From: Oscillospiraceae bacterium
Lineage (GTDB): Bacteria; Bacillota; Clostridia; Oscillospirales; Oscillospiraceae
DNA length: 64,000 nt
Direction of reading: 5' to 3'
Assembly (NCBI GenBank): GCA_020025575.1
Contig: JAHHRW010000003.1
Coordinates: 143,572 to 207,571, forward strand
Shown here piece after piece: positions 17,311-25,512 of the stretch. A program made the translations under genes and the position numbers. The notes below the pieces were generated by a model. The model saw nothing but the letters and a program-made list of their open reading frames with translations. It searched no databases and had not been told where the DNA came from. Each line of letters begins with the position of its first letter. Within the stretch, counting starts at the first letter, position 1.

Positions 17311-17447
17311 ACTGTTCACGCTCCGTGAGAAATCTTACCGGCGCTACCGGATCTTCCTATGTAACGCGGTTGATTCTATTGTCCCACATCAAATAGGAAA
17401 ATATACGGTAAGCATCCGTTTTATCCTATGCAGCTTTCTACGAAATT

Positions 17448-18005
17448 CTACACATACTCAAACCCCTCGATTTCCATCGACAGAAAGCGTCTTCCCTGCC
17501 AGCTGATTTCCGCAGATTTGACTTCCATCCCCTCTGACCAGATTTCTACAGTCAAAGGGTCATCACTATAGCTGTCGTTGACCGAAACATGCAGCAGATC
17601 CCCCTCCTGCACACAGGCCGTGATTACACCGGAACGCAATGCCTTCATCATAACCCATGGCCCGCTGAGTGGGCTGAGCCGTTCATCCGCCATCAAGGGA
17701 AAGGCTATCATCTTTTCGTCAAAGGTCAGCATTCCCTCTTGCCCGGATACCGTTCCGGTAATACCAGAAATCTCTTCCGGCTCTTCCACAGAAAAAGTTA
17801 TGATACCATCGTGGTCTACTTCACATTTGAGGGTAAACTGCTCCATGGTATCTATGTAGTCTGCTGTCATTTTTGCCTGAAAGGACACCGTTTGCGCCCC
17901 CAGGCATCGACTTCGCAGCTGCAGCGCACTGTCCATTTCATCCCCCGTGCCGCCGCAGCCTGTCAGCAAAATCATGGTCAGAAACAACAAGACAATTCGT
18001 ATCAT
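17448..18005 (-). CDS. Lipoprotein, possibly LolA/YdcC-like
   Basis: 185 residues. The N-terminus is a lipoprotein signal (hydrophobic run, then LLTGC with the lipid-accepting Cys at residue 17). The mature part is rich in beta-type segments such as VSFQAKMTADY and FTLKCEVDHDG, reminiscent of LolA-type outer-leaflet lipoproteins of Firmicutes (YdcC). It starts 11 bases after the nnrD stop, so the two are co-transcribed, and mazF follows. The position matches ydcC next to mazEF in Bacillus. The LolA resemblance is an inference from context and pattern. Confidence 0.6.
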   Translation of the reverse strand: MIRIVLLFLTMILLTGCGGTGDEMDSALQLRSRCLGAQTVSFQAKMTADYIDTMEQFTLKCEVDHDGIITFSVEEPEEISGITGTVSGQEGMLTFDEKMIAFPLMADERLSPLSGPWVMMKALRSGVITACVQEGDLLHVSVNDSYSDDPLTVEIWSEGMEVKSAEISWQGRRFLSMEIEGFEYV

Positions 18006-18016
18006 AACATCCCCGC

Positions 18017-18856
18017 CTATTTTAGTAGTCGGGGCAATTCCTCCACCATATCACTGGGCAGCATTCCATACTCCCCCAACATCTGCGCACATTTGTCCCC
18101 AGCGCGACCGTGGAGCCAAACGCCTGCTGCTGCCGCCTCCAGGGGCTGCAGTTTCTGTCCCAGCAGACTTACGATGATTCCCGCAAGGACATCGCCACTG
18201 CCTCCCGTTGCCATTCCGGGATTTCCTGTGTGGTTTTCGTAGCACACTTGTCCGTCGGTAATCAAGCTGCGATAGCCCTTGCGAACGATGATACAGCCAA
18301 GTTCTCTTGCCATCGCCATAGTCTGTTCCGGTCTTGGTAAATCTAACGGACACAAACGGGCAAATTCCCCATCGTGGGGTGTCAATATGGTGGGACTTGT
18401 CCTGCCCCGCAGTTCATCTTTATGCTGGGATACCAGAGTTATTCCATCTGCATCCAGAACCAATGGGCATTTTGTTTCACGCAGCAGCAGCTTTAGGACT
18501 TTTTCTGTCCCAGCTCCGACTCCGCTGCCACAGCCGAACAAAACTGCGTCCATCTTCGGCAATAGCTGTCTGATTTTTTCAGATGCATTCTCTGACAACA
18601 TCCCACCCGCATCCGGCAATGCAAATATCACCGGTTCGTCCAATTTGACCGCCTCAATCGCGTAGATGCTCTCCGGAACGCCTAAATACACAAGCCCTGC
18701 CCCTGTTCTGAGTGCCCCCCTTGCCGCAAATGCCGCGGCTCCCGTGAACCCCTTGCTGCCGCAAAGGAGCAGAACCTTTCCGTAATCGCCCTTGTGGGTA
18801 TCCTTTTTTCGCTCCGGGAGTAAATTCTGAATGTCTTTTTCACACAAATACTGCAC
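18017..18856 (-). CDS. nnrD: ADP-dependent (S)-NAD(P)H-hydrate dehydratase
   Basis: Repairs hydrated NADH and NADPH; ribokinase-like fold, 279 residues. It corresponds to the C-terminal dehydratase domain of bifunctional Nnr proteins. The epimerase domain is absent here. Motifs: KGDYGKVLLLCGS at the N-terminus, GCGSG, LDADG, LTPHDGE, and the nucleotide-binding GNPGMATGGSGDVLAGI near residue 215. GTG start with GGAGG seven bases upstream. Followed closely by the lipoprotein gene. Confidence 0.93.
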   Translation of the reverse strand: MQYLCEKDIQNLLPERKKDTHKGDYGKVLLLCGSKGFTGAAAFAARGALRTGAGLVYLGVPESIYAIEAVKLDEPVIFALPDAGGMLSENASEKIRQLLPKMDAVLFGCGSGVGAGTEKVLKLLLRETKCPLVLDADGITLVSQHKDELRGRTSPTILTPHDGEFARLCPLDLPRPEQTMAMARELGCIIVRKGYRSLITDGQVCYENHTGNPGMATGGSGDVLAGIIVSLLGQKLQPLEAAAAGVWLHGRAGDKCAQMLGEYGMLPSDMVEELPRLLK

Positions 18857-18876
18857 GGTATCCCCTCCTCTTCTTC

Positions 18877-18905
18877 ATTTTATCCCGAAAATAAGCATTC
18901 GGCAA
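18877..18905 (-). promoter_or_regulatory. Promoter of nnrD
   Basis: Minus-strand TTGCCG (18900-18905), 17-base spacer, TAAAAT (18877-18882), about 20 bases before the nnrD ribosome site. It is divergent from the aromatic operon promoter. Confidence 0.55.
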
Positions 18906-18974
18906 GCAGCTTTGCCTTGCATTTGCCCTTTTTTCTGTTTTTCTCCAAATGAATGTAAATTTTAGCATCAGCAC

Positions 18975-19003
18975 TTGCAAAACAAATTCAGCTGTGCTAT
19001 ACT
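18975..19003 (+). promoter_or_regulatory. Promoter of the aromatic operon
   Basis: TTGCAA (18975-18980), 17-base spacer, TATACT (18998-19003). Transcription would start near 19010, about 30 bases before the leader-peptide ATG. Confidence 0.7.
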
Positions 19004-19038
19004 GCTGTCATTACTAGAAATCTCGGAGGCACATCACA

Positions 19039-19104
19039 ATGAGCCATAATCTGTTTGCAGCAGCATACTTCTATGGCTACTATTACTTTTACCGTCAAAA
19101 GTAA
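19039..19104 (+). CDS. Tyr/Phe-rich leader peptide of the aromatic operon
   Basis: A 21-codon ORF with GGAGG nine bases before its ATG. Nine of its residues are aromatic: Phe6, Tyr10, Phe11, Tyr12, Tyr14-16, Phe17 and Tyr18, and it ends RQK and TAA. Three Ala codons (7-9, 19057-19065) form the protector arm. Such a run of codons for the end-products of the downstream operon is the hallmark of a ribosome-stalling attenuator peptide. No resemblance to known leader peptides is claimed beyond this logic. Confidence 0.85.
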   Translation: MSHNLFAAAYFYGYYYFYRQK

Positions 19105-19191
19105 TAGCGATTTGTGCTGCTCCCAAATTCCAGCCAGAGCTTATATTTAAGTTTTAGCACCGCACGAATCGTATCGTGCGGTGCTTTTTTT
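19059..19191 (+). promoter_or_regulatory. Attenuator with protector, antiterminator and terminator
   Basis: Segment 1 (19059-19067, inside the leader ORF) pairs with 19113-19121 over 9 bp. Segment 2 (19108-19117) pairs instead with 19162-19171 over 10 bp including one G-U. Segments 3 and 4 (19156-19167 with 19174-19185) form a perfect 12-bp terminator with a loop of 6 and T7. A ribosome stalled on Tyr/Phe codons covers segment 1 and frees segment 2, so the antiterminator forms. A ribosome reaching the stop at 19104 covers segment 2 and the terminator forms. Pairings were read by eye. Confidence 0.82.
19156..19191 (+). terminator. Regulated terminator upstream of aroF
   Basis: A perfect 12-bp stem (19156-19167 with 19174-19185), a 6-base loop and T7 directly after. 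The aroF ribosome site starts three bases after the T-run, so termination here silences the whole operon. Confidence 0.9.
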
Positions 19192-19207
19192 GTAAGGAGA
19201 TATGATT

Positions 19208-20209
19208 ATGATTGCTATTTTAAAGCAGGGCACCACCCCTGAACAAACCCAGCATTTGGTAGACTGGCTCAAGCGTATGAATCTGGATGTGCACATTTCC
19301 CAGGGGCAGGAAGTCACCATCCTGGGATTGATTGGCGACACCAGCAAGGTCGATATGGAATTGCTGGGCAGTTTGGATATTGTCGAAAGTGTGAAGCGGG
19401 TTTCTGAGCCATTCAAGCAGGTAAACCGCAATTTCCACCCCAAAGACAGCATCGTGGAAATTGGCAACGCCAAAATTGGCGGAGGCTACTTTTCCATGAT
19501 TGCAGGCCCCTGCTCTGTTGAAAGTGAAGATCAGATCATCGAGGTTGCTCAGGCTGTAAAGGACGCCGGAGCTACCATCCTGCGCGGCGGTGCATTTAAG
19601 CCCCGCACCTCTCCCTATGCATTTCAGGGGATGGGAGAAGACGGTCTGCGCCTGCTGTTTCAGGCAAAAAAGGCCACCGGTCTTCCCATTTGCACCGAGT
19701 TAATGAACATTGTACACCTGGATTTGTTTGCCGATGTAGATGTCATTCAGATCGGTGCCCGCAATATGCAGAATTTTGACCTTTTAAAGGAAGTTGGCAA
19801 AACAAAGAAACCGATTCTCCTAAAGCGTGGACTTGCAAACACGCTGCAGGAATTGCTGATGAGTGCAGAATACATTATGAGCGAAGGAAATCCCAATGTG
19901 ATTCTCTGTGAGCGTGGCATCCGCACTTACGAAACCTACACACGAAATACGCTGGATCTATCTGCGGTCCCTGTACTGCACGAATTAACACACCTTCCCG
20001 TTGTTGTAGACCCCAGTCACGCCACCGGCAAGGCATCTTTGGTGCCCTCCATGGCTGCCGCTGCCGCTGCATCCGGTGCTGATGGCATCATGGTGGAAGT
20101 ACACAACAATCCCAGCTGTGCCCTGTGTGATGGTGCCCAATCCATAACTCCTGACCAATTTGCAGATTTGAGTCACCGCGTTCAGCTGATTCGGGAGGCC
20201 ATACGATGA
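19208..20209 (+). CDS. aroF: 3-deoxy-7-phosphoheptulonate (DAHP) synthase, type I-beta with N-terminal regulatory domain
   Basis: First step of the shikimate pathway: PEP + erythrose-4-phosphate to DAHP. About 333 residues. The first 60-70 residues form a ferredoxin-like (ACT-like) domain starting MIAILKQG, as in the Thermotoga enzyme, which in that relative gives feedback inhibition by Tyr/Phe. The TIM barrel follows with IAGPCSVES, RGGAFKPRTSPY, QIGARNMQN, LLKRG, CERGIRT and DPSHATG. The ATG at 19202 is only two bases from AAGGAG. The ATG at 19208 has the proper eight and matches the family N-terminus. Overlaps tyrA by 4 bases. Confidence 0.95.
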   Translation: MIAILKQGTTPEQTQHLVDWLKRMNLDVHISQGQEVTILGLIGDTSKVDMELLGSLDIVESVKRVSEPFKQVNRNFHPKDSIVEIGNAKIGGGYFSMIAGPCSVESEDQIIEVAQAVKDAGATILRGGAFKPRTSPYAFQGMGEDGLRLLFQAKKATGLPICTELMNIVHLDLFADVDVIQIGARNMQNFDLLKEVGKTKKPILLKRGLANTLQELLMSAEYIMSEGNPNVILCERGIRTYETYTRNTLDLSAVPVLHELTHLPVVVDPSHATGKASLVPSMAAAAAASGADGIMVEVHNNPSCALCDGAQSITPDQFADLSHRVQLIREAIR

Positions 20210-21036
20210 ATGTTGGCATTTTGGGTCTGGGACTGATTGGCGGAAGTTTGGCAAGAGCCTACGCCAAAGCCGGGCACGCCGTGTACGCCTGTGATAAAGA
20301 TGAAGATATGCTGATGTTTTCTCAGGTCGCCGGTGTTGTGACTGACAGACTGGATGAAAAAAGCATCGGCCAGTGCAATTTTATTCTTCTTTGCATTTAT
20401 CCTGCCGGATGTATTGAATGGCTGAAAAATAATGCCCCCCTAATCAACAAGGATGCATTGGTCATGGACTGCTGCGGCGTAAAACAGCTGGTTACCCAGC
20501 AGTGCTTTCCGCTGGCAGAAACCTACGGCTTTACCTTTGTCGGTGGACACCCAATGGCGGGCAACCATCATTCCGGGTTTAAGTATAGCCGCTCCAACCT
20601 GTTCCAGGGTGCCCCCATGGTTCTGGTCCCCCCCAGATTTGACGATATGGAGCTCTTAGATCGCGTGAAAACAGCCATGATGCCCTGCAACTTTGGTTCT
20701 TTCTCCGTTACCACCGCAGCCGAGCATGACCGCATGATTGCATTCACTTCCCAGATGCCTCACATTTTGAGCAACGCCTTTATCAAATCTCCCACCGCTT
20801 TAGCGCATAAAGGCTTTTCCGCCGGGAGCTACAAAGATCTGACACGGGTGGCCTGGCTGAATCCACAGATGTGGGCGGAACTGTTCCTGGAAAACCGGGA
20901 ATTTGTATTGCAGGAATTAAATACCTTTCTCAATGCATTGGAACAATACCGGGATGCCGTGGAGCATAGCGACATGGCTGAACTGATTGCGCTGCTCGAA
21001 GACGGAAAGCGAGCCAAGGAGGAAGTTGACGGATGA
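20206..21036 (+). CDS. tyrA: Prephenate dehydrogenase
   Basis: NAD(P)-dependent oxidative decarboxylation of prephenate to 4-hydroxyphenylpyruvate, the Tyr branch. 276 residues, without a chorismate mutase or ACT domain. The Rossmann motif GLGLIGGSLARA is at residues 6-17, the catalytic-region segment GGHPMAGNHHSG is near residue 116, and a helical C-terminal dimerisation half follows. ATG overlaps the aroF stop (ATGA). Its place near the front of the operon, right after DAHP synthase, fits a Tyr-responsive leader. Confidence 0.93.
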   Translation: MNVGILGLGLIGGSLARAYAKAGHAVYACDKDEDMLMFSQVAGVVTDRLDEKSIGQCNFILLCIYPAGCIEWLKNNAPLINKDALVMDCCGVKQLVTQQCFPLAETYGFTFVGGHPMAGNHHSGFKYSRSNLFQGAPMVLVPPRFDDMELLDRVKTAMMPCNFGSFSVTTAAEHDRMIAFTSQMPHILSNAFIKSPTALAHKGFSAGSYKDLTRVAWLNPQMWAELFLENREFVLQELNTFLNALEQYRDAVEHSDMAELIALLEDGKRAKEEVDG

Positions 21037-22085
21037 CTACAATTGAAGTAAATGCCTCCCAATCCTATCAGGTGCAAATCGGTTATGAGATTCTGGACAC
21101 TTTAGGCCAGCAGGTTGCTGCCCTGGGAAAAGCGTGCAAGGTCTGCCTGATTAGCGAGACCACCGTTTGGCCATTGTATGGCAGTGATGCCGAGCAAAGT
21201 CTGCAAAATGCAGGTTTTGAAACCTGTCACTTTGTCTTTCCCGCCGGCGAACAGAGCAAAAACGGTCAAGTTTTTCTGGAAGTTCTTAACTTTCTGGCAG
21301 AAAGCAAGTTGTCTAGAACAGATGTGATCGTGGCTTTGGGCGGCGGCGTTGTGGGAGATTTGGCAGGATTCTGTGCTGCCAGCTACCTGCGGGGCATCCG
21401 ATTTGTGCAGGTTCCAACCACGCTATTGGCTGCGGTAGATTCCAGTGTCGGCGGTAAAACCGCCATTGATCTGCCCTCTGGCAAAAACCTTGCAGGTGCA
21501 TTTTGTCAACCCAGTCTTGTGCTGTGCGATCTAACGTGTCTTGAATCGCTGCCGGAAGATATTTTTTTAGACGGATGCGCAGAGATTATTAAAACAGCCA
21601 TCCTGTTTGATCCGGAGATGTTTGAAGAGTTGATGCAGGATGGCCCCGCATTCCATCGGGAGCGCGTGATTGCCCGGTGCGTTGCACACAAGCGAGATAT
21701 CGTCAACGCAGACGAATTTGATCGCGGCGAACGCCAGAAACTTAATTTGGGACACACCATCGGTCACGGTGTCGAGGCCATGAGCAAATTCACCCTCTCC
21801 CACGGAAAGTCCGTTGCCATTGGCACTGCCATCGTAGCAAGAGCCGCTGTCAAAATGGGATTGTGCTCCTGGGAGACGGGAGAAAAATGCCAGCGCTTAC
21901 TGACCCGGTTTCAGCTGCCCATCTACACGGACTTTTCTGCACACGACCTGTGCAAAATGGTGCTTTCCGACAAGAAACGCTCCGGCGGAACTGTAAATCT
22001 GATTATTCCCCAAGAAATCGGCGAATGCATGATTCGTCCCACCCCCATCAACGAAATCGAATCCTTTATTCAGGCAGGTCTTTGA
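21033..22085 (+). CDS. aroB: 3-dehydroquinate synthase
   Basis: Converts DAHP to 3-dehydroquinate using NAD and a divalent metal. 350 residues. Signature segments: GGGVVGDLAGF, VPTTLLAAVDSSVGGKTAID, GKNLAG and the metal-ligand motif NLGHTIGHGVE near residue 235. ATG overlaps the tyrA stop by 4 bases. Second pathway step, third gene. Confidence 0.96.
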   Translation: MTTIEVNASQSYQVQIGYEILDTLGQQVAALGKACKVCLISETTVWPLYGSDAEQSLQNAGFETCHFVFPAGEQSKNGQVFLEVLNFLAESKLSRTDVIVALGGGVVGDLAGFCAASYLRGIRFVQVPTTLLAAVDSSVGGKTAIDLPSGKNLAGAFCQPSLVLCDLTCLESLPEDIFLDGCAEIIKTAILFDPEMFEELMQDGPAFHRERVIARCVAHKRDIVNADEFDRGERQKLNLGHTIGHGVEAMSKFTLSHGKSVAIGTAIVARAAVKMGLCSWETGEKCQRLLTRFQLPIYTDFSAHDLCKMVLSDKKRSGGTVNLIIPQEIGECMIRPTPINEIESFIQAGL

Positions 22086-22086
22086 T

Positions 22087-23277
22087 ATGGACATTACCAT
22101 TCAACCCCAAAAATTAAAAGGAATCATTCCGGCGATTCCATCGAAATCCCAGGCGCATCGGCTGCTGTTGTGTGCCGCCTTTGCCGACCGCCCCACCACG
22201 CTCCTGTGTCCCCAAACCAATCGGGACATTCAGGCCACGGCAGAGTGCCTGAACGCACTGGGTGCCCAGATTACGCGCACAGACGACGGATATCTCATCA
22301 TGCCTATTCAGACCCTTTCCAAACACGCCACACTTAACTGCTGCGAAAGCGGCTCTACCCTGCGCTTTTTACTTCCCATTGTGGGGGCGCTGGGTGTGGA
22401 TGCTGTCTTTTTGATGGAGGGCAGACTGCCGCAGCGTCCCCTTTCTCCCCTTTGGGAGCTGATGGAGCGGATGGGCTGCAGTCTTACCCGTCCCACAGAA
22501 AATACCATTGCCTGTCACGGAAAATTACAACCCGGTCGATATTCCATTGACGGCAGCGTTTCCAGCCAGTTTGTAACCGGACTGCTGTTTGCTCTCTCCT
22601 TGGTAAATGGCAGCAGCCAGCTGCATCTTACTGGGAAAATAGAATCCTTACCCTACATCGAAATGACTCTGAGCGCGCTTTCACAGTTCGGTGTAGAAAT
22701 GGAACGTCAGCAGGAATGCTATCTTCTCAAACAGGCACATTTCTCCACACCCGGCACCATTCATGTGGAAGGTGATTGGAGCAACGGTGCATTCTGGCTT
22801 GGTGCAAACGCACTTGGCTCTGAATTGTTGGTAACCGGTTTGGATGATGCCTCTGCTCAGGGGGATCGAGCCATCACATACTGGCTGCCCAGACTCAGGG
22901 AACATTGTACCATTGATGCGTCTAACATCCCCGACTTGGTTCCCATCCTTGCGGTAGTCGCAGGCGCAAAACAGGGTGCCACCTTTATCAATGCCCAGCG
23001 CCTGCGAATCAAGGAATCCGACCGGCTGCAGACAGTCGCTGATTTAATCAACAGCATCGGCGGAAACGCCACCGTCACAGAGGATGGCCTGATTGTTCAG
23101 GGCACCGGATATATGGGCGGAACCGTGAATGCATCAGGCGATCATCGCATCGCCATGGCAGCAGCCATTGCAGCAACCGTGTGCACACAGCCCCTCACCA
23201 TTCTGGGGGCCCAAGCAGTCAACAAATCCTATCCTGCATTTTGGGCAGATTATGTAACATTAGGAGGTAGCCTATGA
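22087..23277 (+). CDS. aroA: 3-phosphoshikimate 1-carboxyvinyltransferase (EPSP synthase)
   Basis: Joins PEP to shikimate-3-phosphate. 396 residues, somewhat shorter than the usual 420-430. Motifs: IPSKSQAHRLLL at the N-terminus, ESGSTLRFLLP (PEP/glyphosate region), GRLPQRPLSPL, SSQFVTGLL, RIKESDRL near residue 305 and GDHRIAMAA near 350. It starts one base after the aroB stop. The shortness comes from loops rather than loss of a motif, so it should be active. Confidence 0.95.
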   Translation: MDITIQPQKLKGIIPAIPSKSQAHRLLLCAAFADRPTTLLCPQTNRDIQATAECLNALGAQITRTDDGYLIMPIQTLSKHATLNCCESGSTLRFLLPIVGALGVDAVFLMEGRLPQRPLSPLWELMERMGCSLTRPTENTIACHGKLQPGRYSIDGSVSSQFVTGLLFALSLVNGSSQLHLTGKIESLPYIEMTLSALSQFGVEMERQQECYLLKQAHFSTPGTIHVEGDWSNGAFWLGANALGSELLVTGLDDASAQGDRAITYWLPRLREHCTIDASNIPDLVPILAVVAGAKQGATFINAQRLRIKESDRLQTVADLINSIGGNATVTEDGLIVQGTGYMGGTVNASGDHRIAMAAAIAATVCTQPLTILGAQAVNKSYPAFWADYVTLGGSL

Positions 23278-24353
23278 GCTCCACTTACGGACAAATGATC
23301 AAGCTGTCCATCTTCGGTCAATCCCACGGCGCAGCCATCGGCATGACTCTAGATGGGGTGCCCGCCGGATTAAGCGTGGATTTGGACGAACTGCAGCGGT
23401 TCTTAAAGCGCCGCGCCCCAGGGCAGAATGATTTCTCTACCCCTCGGAAAGAAGACGATGCGCCGGAATTTCTCTCCGGGCTTTTGGACGGATATACCTG
23501 CGGCGCTCCCATCACCGCAATCATTAAAAACACCAATACCCGATCAGTAGATTACAAGAATCTGATGGACTGCCCCAGACCTGGTCACGCCGACTATACG
23601 GCTCAGGTAAAATACGGCGGCTATCAGGATTTATCCGGCGGCGGTCACTTCTCCGGCAGACTCACTGCACCGCTGTGCATTGCCGGTGGTCTATGCAAAC
23701 AGTGGCTTGATGCACAGGGTATTCAAATCGGCGCTCACATTGCAAATATAGCAGGGATTTCCGATACGCCTTTTTTCCCCGTTTCTCCACAACTTGCGCA
23801 GGTTGGCGTTGATTTTCCTGTCATCTCAAAAGAGGCAGGCGCCATCATGCGCCGAGCCATTCAGGATGCAAAGGCAGACTGCGATAGCGTTGGCGGCATT
23901 GTAGAATGTGCTGTTACAGGTCTGCCCGTTGGATTGGGCGAGCCCATGTTCGGCGGCATGGAAGGTCGAATCGCGCAGATGGTCTATGGAATCCCCGCAG
24001 TAAAGGGTGTAGAATTCGGTGCAGGTTTTGGTACAGCAAAACTCCGCGGAAGTCAAAACAACGACCCATACATCATAGAAGACGGCATTGTCAAGACACA
24101 AACCAATCATGCAGGCGGTATTTTGGGTGGCATCACCAACGGTATGCCCCTGATTCTGCGTGCTGCATTCAAGCCAACGCCATCCATTAGCAGACCGCAA
24201 ACGAGTGTTTCTCTCGGTCATATGGAGCAGAAAGAACTCATCGTAAAAGGCCGTCACGACCCATGCATCGTCCCAAGAGCGGTTCCTGTTGTAGAGGCCG
24301 CTGTTGCAATCGCCATTTACGACGCTTTTCTGGAATGGAAGGCAAGAAGATGA
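23274..24353 (+). CDS. aroC: Chorismate synthase
   Basis: Flavin-dependent anti-1,4-elimination of phosphate from EPSP to give chorismate. 359 residues, standard. Conserved parts: FGQSHGAAIG near residue 14, RRAPGQNDFSTPR, the GHADYT and SGRLTA segments, and GRHDPCIVPRAVPVVEA near the C-terminus. ATG overlaps the aroA stop by 4 bases and is preceded by GGAGG. Confidence 0.97.
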   Translation: MSSTYGQMIKLSIFGQSHGAAIGMTLDGVPAGLSVDLDELQRFLKRRAPGQNDFSTPRKEDDAPEFLSGLLDGYTCGAPITAIIKNTNTRSVDYKNLMDCPRPGHADYTAQVKYGGYQDLSGGGHFSGRLTAPLCIAGGLCKQWLDAQGIQIGAHIANIAGISDTPFFPVSPQLAQVGVDFPVISKEAGAIMRRAIQDAKADCDSVGGIVECAVTGLPVGLGEPMFGGMEGRIAQMVYGIPAVKGVEFGAGFGTAKLRGSQNNDPYIIEDGIVKTQTNHAGGILGGITNGMPLILRAAFKPTPSISRPQTSVSLGHMEQKELIVKGRHDPCIVPRAVPVVEAAVAIAIYDAFLEWKARR

Positions 24354-24369
24354 TAAGGAGGAACGGAAA

Positions 24370-25512
24370 ATGGATTTGACCCAATTGCGCAGTCAGATTG
24401 ATGATATCGACGACCAACTGGTAAAACTATTCTGCCAGCGTATGGAAGTTGCCGGGCAAATTGCAGACTACAAAAAGGAACACAACGTGCCTGTATATGT
24501 CCCCGGCCGTGAGCGGGAAAAGTTACTGGATGTGGCTGAAAAAGCCGGGCCTGATATGGCAAACTACACTCGGGTTTTATATTCCATGCTTTTTGAACTC
24601 AGCCGCAGCCATCAGAGCAAAATGAACAACCAACAGACAGATTTGCACCGGCAAATCGTCCATGCCATTGAGGCAACCCCAAAACTATTTCCACCGACTC
24701 CAACGGTAGCTTGCCAGGGTGTAGAGGGCGCGTATGCTCAGATTGCCTGTGAAAAGATGTTCAAAGCGCCTTTCATCCTGTATTTCAAAGACTTTGAACA
24801 TATTTTCACCGCCATTGAAAACGGTCTTTGCCAGTATGGCATTCTGCCTCTGGAAAATTCCACCGCAGGTTCCGTAAAAAAGGTCTATGACCTGATGATT
24901 CGTCGCAATTTCTCCATTGTCCGAACCTTCCGCCTGAAAATTGACCACAATCTATTGGTCAATCACGGCACCAATCTATCTGACATCACGGAAATCTACT
25001 CCCACGAGCAAGCCATCAGCCAGTGCGCTGAATTCTTAGAGAAGATCCCAAATGTGAAGGTCATTGCTGTGGAAAACACCGCTGTGGCCGCCAAAATGGT
25101 GGCTGATTCCGGCCGGAAGGATGTGGCGGCCCTGTCCAGCAGAAACTGTGCCGAGCTTTATGATCTGGAAATTCTGGCGTCTTCGATTCAGGATAAAGGC
25201 AACAACCGTACCCGTTTTATCTGCATTTCCAAGAATCTGGAAATATACCCCGGTGCTGATAAGACCAGCATTATGATGGTGCTGCCCCACCGCCCCGGCT
25301 CTTTGTACCGTGTACTGGCCCGGCTGTATGTATTGGGCATCAATGTGACAAAGCTGGAATCGCGCCCCATCCCCGACCGGGATTTTGAATTCATGTTCTA
25401 TTTTGACTTAGAGACTTCCATTTATTCTGACGAATTTGTGCAGCTCATGTGTGAACTGGACGATCTTTGTGAAGAATTTAAGTATCTGGGCAGCTACAGT
25501 GAGGTGGTTTGA
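24370..25512 (+). CDS. pheA: Bifunctional chorismate mutase / prephenate dehydratase
   Basis: 380 residues in three parts. Residues about 1-85 are an AroQ-type chorismate mutase (LRSQIDDIDDQLVKLFCQRM). About 100-280 form prephenate dehydratase (QGVEGAYAQIACEKMF, ENSTAGSV, and the TRF motif in NNRTRFICI). About 290-370 form an ACT domain with ESRPI that typically binds Phe for feedback inhibition. The ATG at 24370 follows GGAGG; longer upstream starts lack a site. The tyrA product has no mutase domain, so this enzyme probably supplies prephenate for both branches. Confidence 0.95.
   Translation: MDLTQLRSQIDDIDDQLVKLFCQRMEVAGQIADYKKEHNVPVYVPGREREKLLDVAEKAGPDMANYTRVLYSMLFELSRSHQSKMNNQQTDLHRQIVHAIEATPKLFPPTPTVACQGVEGAYAQIACEKMFKAPFILYFKDFEHIFTAIENGLCQYGILPLENSTAGSVKKVYDLMIRRNFSIVRTFRLKIDHNLLVNHGTNLSDITEIYSHEQAISQCAEFLEKIPNVKVIAVENTAVAAKMVADSGRKDVAALSSRNCAELYDLEILASSIQDKGNNRTRFICISKNLEIYPGADKTSIMMVLPHRPGSLYRVLARLYVLGINVTKLESRPIPDRDFEFMFYFDLETSIYSDEFVQLMCELDDLCEEFKYLGSYSEVV

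Noticed and set aside
19009..19205. T-box before aroF
   Set aside because: The conserved GGGTGGNACCGCG core and a stem I are absent. The leader has a coding peptide and a different hairpin set.
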